Positions 7,678 to 11,946 of a stretch of 11,946 nt of DNA are shown piece after piece. Source of the stretch: Pleurocapsa sp. MO_226.B13 (GTDB lineage Bacteria > Cyanobacteriota > Cyanobacteriia > Cyanobacteriales > Xenococcaceae). The stretch covers positions 1 through 11,946 of the forward strand of contig JASJEI010000131.1 of assembly GCA_030064795.1 (NCBI GenBank), read 5' to 3'. Below the pieces are notes generated by a model. That model searched no databases. It saw nothing but the letters and a program-made list of their open reading frames with translations, and had not been told where the DNA came from. The position numbers and the translations under genes were made by a program. The stretch's first letter is position 1, and each line of letters begins with the position of its first letter.

Positions 7678-7697
7678 GTGAACTCGATGCAAATCAG

Positions 7698-7759
7698 ACT
7701 TAAACAATATTTTTGTTGTTTAAGTAAATTTAGTTTAACAACATTTTTGTTGTTTAAGT
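7698..7759. repeat. Two direct copies of a palindromic 17-mer
   Basis: ATTTTTGTTGTTTAAGT occurs at 7709-7725 and again at 7743-7759, 34 bases apart (about three helix turns). Each copy is the right half of a hairpin: ACTTAAACAA (7698-7707) pairs with TTGTTTAAGT (7716-7725), and AACAACA (7737-7743) pairs with TGTTGTT (7748-7754). Two phased palindromes of this kind resemble a paired operator, but no regulator is identifiable. Confidence 0.6.
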
Positions 7760-8358
7760 CAAGTAGCAACCAAAAATTATGCTCAAAGGAGAGAGCGAAA
7801 AAAGTGGTAGTGTATAATCTTCTTTCATACTGCTTTTGTAACCCCCATAAGTTATTGACTCAAGACACTGCCACCAAAGCCGATCGCGTCCGTTTTTCTT
7901 TCATCAAATCTGTGGCGGTCTTACTCCAATGATAATGATAATCAAGTTGTCTGGTTAGTTATGTAGCGATCGCTCTTCACCAACGACTTTTGACCACACC
8001 CTTCGGCGATTGGGTGTTGAAACCCTTGTAAATTGTAAATAGTACTTTTGTTCACCTTAACAGGGCTGGAGATCTATTACTTATCCAGCAACGCCGACAT
8101 CTTTTATAATGAAAACTGGTACAACACAAGCTTTAGTCTATACGATACCTCCAAAGTGCAATCTCGAACTAGACCACCCCAACAACAACTATAATGTGCT
8201 GTGGGATTAAATCGCTTCCAATTTGAATTACTCCTAGAAGTCATTCTGACGATAAACCGTAGACGATAGATAGATATGACCCAAAAAAGTGCTTCTAGAA
8301 GGGGATAGCATATCTGCGCTATCGATTGCCAAGACTATAGCTAGAAAAACACTCGCCG

Positions 8359-8399
8359 TTCAAACTGCCACAAATGGCCCTCAATGCAGGTAGTTTGAA
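8359..8399 (+). promoter_or_regulatory. Leader hairpin or operator just upstream of katG
   Basis: TTCAAACTGCC (8359-8369) and GGTAGTTTGAA (8389-8399) are inverted with one G-T position, which would be a G-U pair in RNA, giving an 11-bp stem with a 19-base loop. It ends 31 bases before the katG start codon and 14 bases before its ribosome site. The position suits either an operator for a dimeric repressor or a 5' leader structure affecting katG translation. It has no resemblance to a PerR box. Confidence 0.4.
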
Positions 8400-8430
8400 T
8401 AACGAAAACTATTAGAAAGGATTGAACTAA

Positions 8431-10716
8431 ATGAACAACAACCCTCCTACCGCTCCTGCACAATGCCCCTTTCGTGGAACCCGCGTTGGGGGCGCGCTCG
8501 GCTCTAAGCCGCAAACTGATGATTGGTGGCCGAATCGACTTCAGGTCGAGCTGCTTCACCAAAATTCACCCCAAGCCAACCCGCTGCGAAATTTCAACTA
8601 CAAGGAAGCGTTTCAAAAGATTGACTTCCAGCAGTTGAAGAGCGATATCAAAGCACTGCTGACGGATTCAAAGGATTGGTGGCCAGCCGACTACGGCAAC
8701 TACGGACCTCAAATGATCCGCATGGCATGGCACTCCGCGGGAACCTATCGTATCGCGGACGGTCGTGGCGGAGCGGGTCAGGGCATGCAGCGCTTTGCCC
8801 CAATTAACTCATGGTGGGATAACGGAAACACAGATAAATCACGACGGCTGCTCTGGCCAATCAAGCAGAAATACGGTGCAGCACTAAGCTGGGCCGATCT
8901 AATGATCCTGGTCGGCAACTGCGCGCTCGAAATCATGGGTCTGAAGACCTTTGGCTATGGCGGTGGTCGCATTGATGCTTGGGAGGCAGATCGTGCCACC
9001 TACTGGGGTCCTGAGTTCTGGGACGGTCAAGCGTTCGGAGAAAATGGCAAGCAGCACGAGGGACATCCAGATGAGATGGTCACTCGAACAATTCGCTGGA
9101 TTGGCGAGCCGAGCGACGAATACTACGACCTGGAGAATCCATTGGGAGCTTCTCACCAGGCACTAATCTATGTCGATCCCGAAGGTCCCAACGGAAGTGG
9201 CGACCCGATCGCATCCGCCCGCGACATTCGTGAGACTTTTGCGCGCATGGCGATGAACGATGAGGAAACTGTGGCGTTGATTGCGGGTGGTCATGCTTTT
9301 GGTAAAAGCCACGGCATGGTTGCGCCAGACAAGATTGGACCAGCACCAGAAGGTGCGCCGATTCAGGCAATGGGGCTGGGGTGGCAAAACCCCGAAGGCA
9401 CAGGCTTTGCCGAATATACGATGACCAACGGGATCGAAGGCTCATGGACGCCAAACCCGACCCAGTGGGACAAAAGCTACCTAGAAAATCTCTTCAAATA
9501 CGAATGGGAAAAGACAAAAAGCCCAGCTGGTGCCGTTCAGTGGCAGCCAGCCAATCCTGATGCGCCGAAGACACCAGACGCCCACAAGCCAGGTGTCGAG
9601 CATTCTTTAATGATGATGACTTCAGACATTGCGTTGAAGGAAGATTCCGCCTATCGCGAGGTCTGTCAGCGTTTTCTCAATGATTTCGACTACTTTAGTG
9701 ATACATTTGCGCGCGCTTGGTACAAGCTGACCCACCGAGATATGGGACCAAAAGTACGCTATCTCGGTCCAGAAGTCCCAGAGGAAGATCTGTCTTGGCA
9801 AGATCCGATTCCAGAACTCGACCACGACGTTATTGATGACACCGATATCAGTTCTCTTAAGGACACGATTTTGGCGAGTGGACTCTCTGTTTCGGCGCTG
9901 GTGTCGGCAGCTTGGGCGTCGGCGTCGAACTATCGCGACTCCGACAAGCGCGGTGGTGCGAATGGCGCGCGCGTTCGCCTAGATCCCCAAAAAGACTGGG
10001 AGGTGAACCGCCCGCAGGAGCTCAATCAAGTTCTATCAACCCTGGAGCAAATTCAGTCAGAATTTAACGGCACTCAGTCGGGTAACAAAAAAGTCTCGAT
10101 CGCGGACCTTATTGTTCTTGGTGGCTGCGCTGCTGTCGAGAAGGCTGCACGAGATGCTGGGGTTAATGTCAGTGTTCCATTCACGCCAGGTCGAATGGAT
10201 ACTACTCAGGAACTGACAGATGTTGAAAGCTTTGAATGGCTCAAGCCAGTCTCGGACGGTTTCAGAAATTACCATAACGAGGCTGTGGGCTATAAGGTAA
10301 AGGCGGAGCGCATCTTCCTCGATCGGGCACAGCTTCTTACGCTGACCGCGCCAGAGTGGACGGTTCTTGTCGGTGGACTTCGCGCCCTCGATCAGAACTG
10401 GGATGGTTCAAAGCACGGGATCTTCACCGACCGACCTGGCGTTTTGACCAACGACTTTTTCCGTGTCCTGACCAGTATGGACTACGAGTGGAAGCCGAAC
10501 GACAATCGCGAGATGCTCTTTAATATCTGCGATCGCAAAACCGGCGAAACGAAGTTTACCGCGACACGCTGCGATCTCATCTTTGGCTCGAACGCGGAGC
10601 TTCGCCAGGTTGCTGAAGTCTATGGCGCTGATGATGGTCACGAGCGCATGGTTAAGGACTTTGTTGCAGCTTGGAACAAGGTGATGATGCTCGATCGCTT
10701 CGACGTTGGTGCTTAA
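8431..10716 (+). CDS. katG: Catalase-peroxidase KatG
   Basis: This bifunctional heme enzyme converts hydrogen peroxide to water and oxygen and also has peroxidase activity. The N-terminal catalytic half carries the distal triad Arg97, Trp100, His101 ([13 protein letters not shown]), the proximal His288 ([11 protein letters not shown]), Trp339 and Asp399, and the residues of the Met-Tyr-Trp adduct needed for catalase activity (Trp100, Tyr247, Met273). The C-terminal half, about 465-761, is the usual degenerate duplicated peroxidase domain. The length of 761 residues is normal. There is no secretion signal, so it is cytoplasmic. AGAAAGGA (8414-8421) precedes the ATG by nine bases. G+C content is visibly higher than in flanking genes, and only one HIP1 site lies in 2.3 kb. 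A transposase fragment starts right after the stop. This suggests horizontal acquisition. Confidence 0.98.
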   Translation: MNNNPPTAPAQCPFRGTRVGGALGSKPQTDDWWPNRLQVELLHQNSPQANPLRNFNYKEAFQKIDFQQLKSDIKALLTDSKDWWPADYGNYGPQMIRMAWHSAGTYRIADGRGGAGQGMQRFAPINSWWDNGNTDKSRRLLWPIKQKYGAALSWADLMILVGNCALEIMGLKTFGYGGGRIDAWEADRATYWGPEFWDGQAFGENGKQHEGHPDEMVTRTIRWIGEPSDEYYDLENPLGASHQALIYVDPEGPNGSGDPIASARDIRETFARMAMNDEETVALIAGGHAFGKSHGMVAPDKIGPAPEGAPIQAMGLGWQNPEGTGFAEYTMTNGIEGSWTPNPTQWDKSYLENLFKYEWEKTKSPAGAVQWQPANPDAPKTPDAHKPGVEHSLMMMTSDIALKEDSAYREVCQRFLNDFDYFSDTFARAWYKLTHRDMGPKVRYLGPEVPEEDLSWQDPIPELDHDVIDDTDISSLKDTILASGLSVSALVSAAWASASNYRDSDKRGGANGARVRLDPQKDWEVNRPQELNQVLSTLEQIQSEFNGTQSGNKKVSIADLIVLGGCAAVEKAARDAGVNVSVPFTPGRMDTTQELTDVESFEWLKPVSDGFRNYHNEAVGYKVKAERIFLDRAQLLTLTAPEWTVLVGGLRALDQNWDGSKHGIFTDRPGVLTNDFFRVLTSMDYEWKPNDNREMLFNICDRKTGETKFTATRCDLIFGSNAELRQVAEVYGADDGHERMVKDFVAAWNKVMMLDRFDVGA

Positions 10717-10945
10717 TTTGCAATTGTCGTATTGAATGAGTCCGTCTATGGTCGGGCTCGTTCGGCCAACTATTAGCAAGAGACAGCCGACTCAGATTGA
10801 TTTTCAAGTTCGTTATGCTGAAAAGTTATTAGAAACTATCAAACCAAAAGATTGGCAACAATTAAGCTGTGGAGCAGAAACTAAAGGTGAAAGATACAGT
10901 GAATGGGCAAGTGTTCGACTCAGTTGTGTTAAACCAGAGAAGTAA
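10717..10945 (+). pseudogene. IS701-family transposase remnant
   Basis: This is a decayed piece of a DDE transposase. Directly after the katG stop, the same frame reads FAIVVLNESVYGRAR, which resembles the FAWVTGDSVYG segment around the second catalytic aspartate of IS701 transposases, here Glu. After a frame change, 10791-10924 reads QIDFQVRYAEKLLETIKP then DWQQLSCGAETKGERYSEWA, matching the family's WQRLSAGxGxKGxRxYDWA block. The sequence between the blocks is deleted, and both ends of the gene are missing. It is too damaged to be active. It marks an old insertion or recombination boundary at the end of katG. Confidence 0.65.
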
Positions 10946-11192
10946 CTAACTGCCAAAAGTTTTGACTATCTGGCTGCTGTAGTTTTGTAGAAATGCTTGA
11001 GGATTCTTCGCTAGCAAAAATCAAAACTATCGGCGCAATAGGAGCAAAAATTTCTTTTAGCTTGGCGATTAAAGCAGCTGAATCTGATGCTGTTTCTACG
11101 TCGCTAATATTAGTAATTGCAAATTGTTCCTAGTTTGCAGTTGCTGCGCGATCGCTGGGATGGAAATAGCGAACATTACGTTTGTGAGGCAT
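10929..11192 (-). pseudogene. Unidentified small gene with an in-frame amber codon
   Basis: On the minus strand ATG at 11192 opens MPHKRNVRYFHPSDRAATAN, then TAG at 11132-11130 (codon 21). The same frame continues for 66 sense codons, EQFAITNISDVETASDSAAL onwards through KLKEIFAPIAPIVLIFA, to TAA at 10931-10929. Codon use and amino-acid mix after the amber look like real coding sequence, so a nonsense mutation in an 87-residue gene is the simplest reading. No other start with a good ribosome site follows the stop. Its 3' end overlaps the transposase remnant by 17 bases on the opposite strand. I do not recognise the family. Confidence 0.45.
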
Positions 11193-11271
11193 ACCCTATA
11201 AAAAATAAATTTTAAAGCTAAATAAGAAATATTACTAATAAACTATAAAAAATTTTGAAATAATTTAATTA

Positions 11272-11779
11272 TTATACCGATCGCCTTGATCGTTCCAATA
11301 CTCTATCTTCTAACTGACGAAGTTGTGGTAATCGATCGCCCACTGCACCAACTAAAAACATAGCGATCGCACAACATACATACAGTAAAGCCATACCCGC
11401 CCCCGCACCGTTACCAAATATAGGGGCAAACAGCGAACTTAGAATAGTTTCTGACTGCATCGCTGGTTCGAGTACGCGATCGCTCAATGGTCCTGCTATT
11501 AGAGTGGCGATCGCGCTAACTAATTCTAAAACTAAGGAATTATACCAATTCTCAAAAGTGAACGGTCGACTTGGTAGGTTGGGTAGAACGACAGTAAAAC
11601 CCAACAAAAGCTTATATTCGTTGAGTTTCGTGCCGCGTCCGCGCGGTCATCACAGGCACCGCCGTGAAACGGCGGTGTACCGATGACCTCAACCCAACCT
11701 ACATTTCAAAAATGATCTATCTAGCTAAATCATGAGAAATGGTATTATCTGCAAATACTCGTCCCTGAAGTTCTGGGGG
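11272..11779 (-). pseudogene. MFS exporter (EntS/DHA3-like), 3' part split by an insertion
   Basis: Two blocks typical of drug-efflux or enterobactin-exporter MFS proteins are visible on the minus strand. The first, PPELQGRVFA, lies at 11779-11750. The second, SLVLELVSAIATLIAGPL then SDRVLEPAM and a final GAGAGMALLYVCC helix, lies at 11538-11272 and ends in TAA. In intact proteins about 17 residues separate QGRVFA from AGPL. That spacing is recovered if the repeat at 11539-11748 is removed. The roughly 300 residues before PPELQGRVFA are absent; a TAG lies in frame at 11806-11804 and no MFS sequence is seen beyond. So the gene lost its N-terminal part and was also split internally. Confidence 0.6.
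11539..11748. mobile_element. 210-bp MITE-like nested palindromic element
   Basis: The outer inverted repeats are ATTATACCAATTCTCA (11539-11554) and TGAGAAATGGTATTAT (11733-11748), matching at 14 of 16 positions. Inside lies a second perfect pair, GTAGGTTGGGT (11574-11584) and ACCCAACCTAC (11692-11702), a common motif in cyanobacterial intergenic repeats. At the centre are GGTCATC/GATGACC (11645-11651 and 11682-11688) and CACCGCCG/CGGCGGTG (11657-11664 and 11670-11677) around a TGAAA loop. It encodes no protein. Its edges coincide with the break in the MFS homology, which supports insertion. A clear target duplication beyond a possible TA is not seen. Confidence 0.65.
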
Positions 11780-11946
11780 ATTCGTCATCAGGACTTTGAT
11801 AGATATCTAAAACATCTGACCTACAACAAACGCTCTTCTGCATTGGACTGTGGTGGAATTACCCAGGATTCATTTAACCAAGGTCGGGACGCAAGCTTGA
11901 GGTTACCTCAAGCTGTGCGCCGTCCGACTGCCTTCCGCAGTTTAAG
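11780..11946 (-). other. Palindromic end region, possibly the 3' end of an IS200/IS605 (tnpB-type) element
   Basis: AGCTTGAGGT and ACCTCAAGCT form a perfect 21-base palindrome with one central base (11894-11914). An outer pair, GTCGGGACG (11883-11891, one bulge) and CGTCCGAC (11921-11928), nests around it, and ACTGC-CTTCC-GCAGT (11927-11941) makes a further hairpin. On the minus strand the edge frame reads LKLRKAVGRRTA then stop, which recalls the last residues of some cyanobacterial TnpB proteins. MFS homology stops abruptly at about 11780, as expected if another element joins here. The IS assignment rests on recollection and is weak. Confidence 0.3.

Larger units (their letters stand above)
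7217..8430. other. Gene-poor divergent intergenic region, about 1.2 kb
   Basis: This gap separates the minus-strand sigma gene from plus-strand katG, so it must hold both promoters. I see no convincing intact gene. It contains the 27-bp inverted repeat, the paired TTGTTTAAGT hairpins, a GTTCGA-CGC-TCGAAC palindrome (7585-7599), an ACACCC/GGGTGT hairpin (7996-8017) and a GATAGC/GCTATC pair (8304-8323). Possible katG -10 boxes, TATAAT at 8105-8110 and 8190-8195, lack good -35 partners. Short open stretches, such as a minus-strand one around 7850-7950, look like decayed coding sequence but match nothing I can name. Confidence 0.6.

Noticed and set aside
7678..7932. An 84-codon plus-strand frame in the intergenic region.
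   Set aside because: It runs through the TTGTTTAAGT hairpin repeats, its composition is low-complexity Phe/Leu/Ser, and it lacks a ribosome site.
7850..7950. A minus-strand stretch reading DLMKEKRTRSALVAVS then stop, and continuing open after it.
   Set aside because: It could be a decayed transposase tail, but I cannot match it to a family, so it is only mentioned under the intergenic region.
8037..8193. A plus-strand open stretch of about 50 codons (GLEIYYLSSNADIFYNENWY and on) upstream of katG.
   Set aside because: There is no ATG, no ribosome site and no recognised homology; chance is likely.
8899..9454. Several 70-120 codon frames antisense to katG.
   Set aside because: These follow from the higher G+C content and codon bias of katG; none has domain features or a ribosome site.
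1..11946. CRISPR arrays, rRNA or tRNA genes.
   Set aside because: I saw no regularly spaced direct repeats of CRISPR length and no recognisable rRNA or tRNA sequence on either strand.

Overview
This window is cyanobacterial chromosomal DNA. The HIP1 octamer GCGATCGC occurs roughly 17 times. There is an orange carotenoid protein, an NdhI subunit of the photosynthetic-type NDH-1 complex, and a group 2 sigma factor of the kind cyanobacteria carry in several copies. An OCP implies phycobilisomes, so the marine picocyanobacteria that lack them are unlikely. The genus cannot be fixed from the sequence alone.

Layout. Positions 1-234 hold the tail of an unidentified plus-strand ORF and a short hairpin. 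From 7216 down to 235 six genes all run on the minus strand: sigma factor (7216-6095), an Mrp/NBP35-like ATPase overlapping it (6129-5182), a 46-residue zinc-ribbon protein (5145-5005), ndhI (4885-4313), a P2-type cation-transporting ATPase (4192 or 4195 down to 1475) and ocp (1194-235). A 1.2-kb gene-poor gap (7217-8430) contains a perfect 27-bp inverted repeat around 367 bp, lying 40 bp upstream of the sigma start, plus smaller palindromes. A plus-strand katG (8431-10716) follows. It is richer in G+C than its neighbours and almost free of HIP1. From 10717 to the end the sequence is wreckage: an IS701-type transposase fragment that begins right after the katG stop, a minus-strand gene broken by an amber codon, and the 3' part of an MFS exporter gene split by a 210-bp MITE-like element. 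The far end has nested hairpins that may be the end of another insertion sequence.

How the genes could work together. OCP quenches excess phycobilisome energy, NdhI belongs to the complex for cyclic electron flow and respiration, KatG destroys hydrogen peroxide, the P-type ATPase moves cations and the sigma factor could redirect transcription. This reads as a light and oxidative stress neighbourhood, but co-regulation is inferred from strand and spacing only.

The most unusual points are: (1) the inverted-repeat-bounded segment upstream of the sigma gene, which has the geometry of an invertible promoter; (2) an Mrp-family protein whose signature lysine, Walker B aspartate and CxxC cluster site have all been replaced, translationally overlapping that sigma factor; (3) a sigma factor with an altered -35 recognition helix; (4) the MITE splitting an exporter gene.
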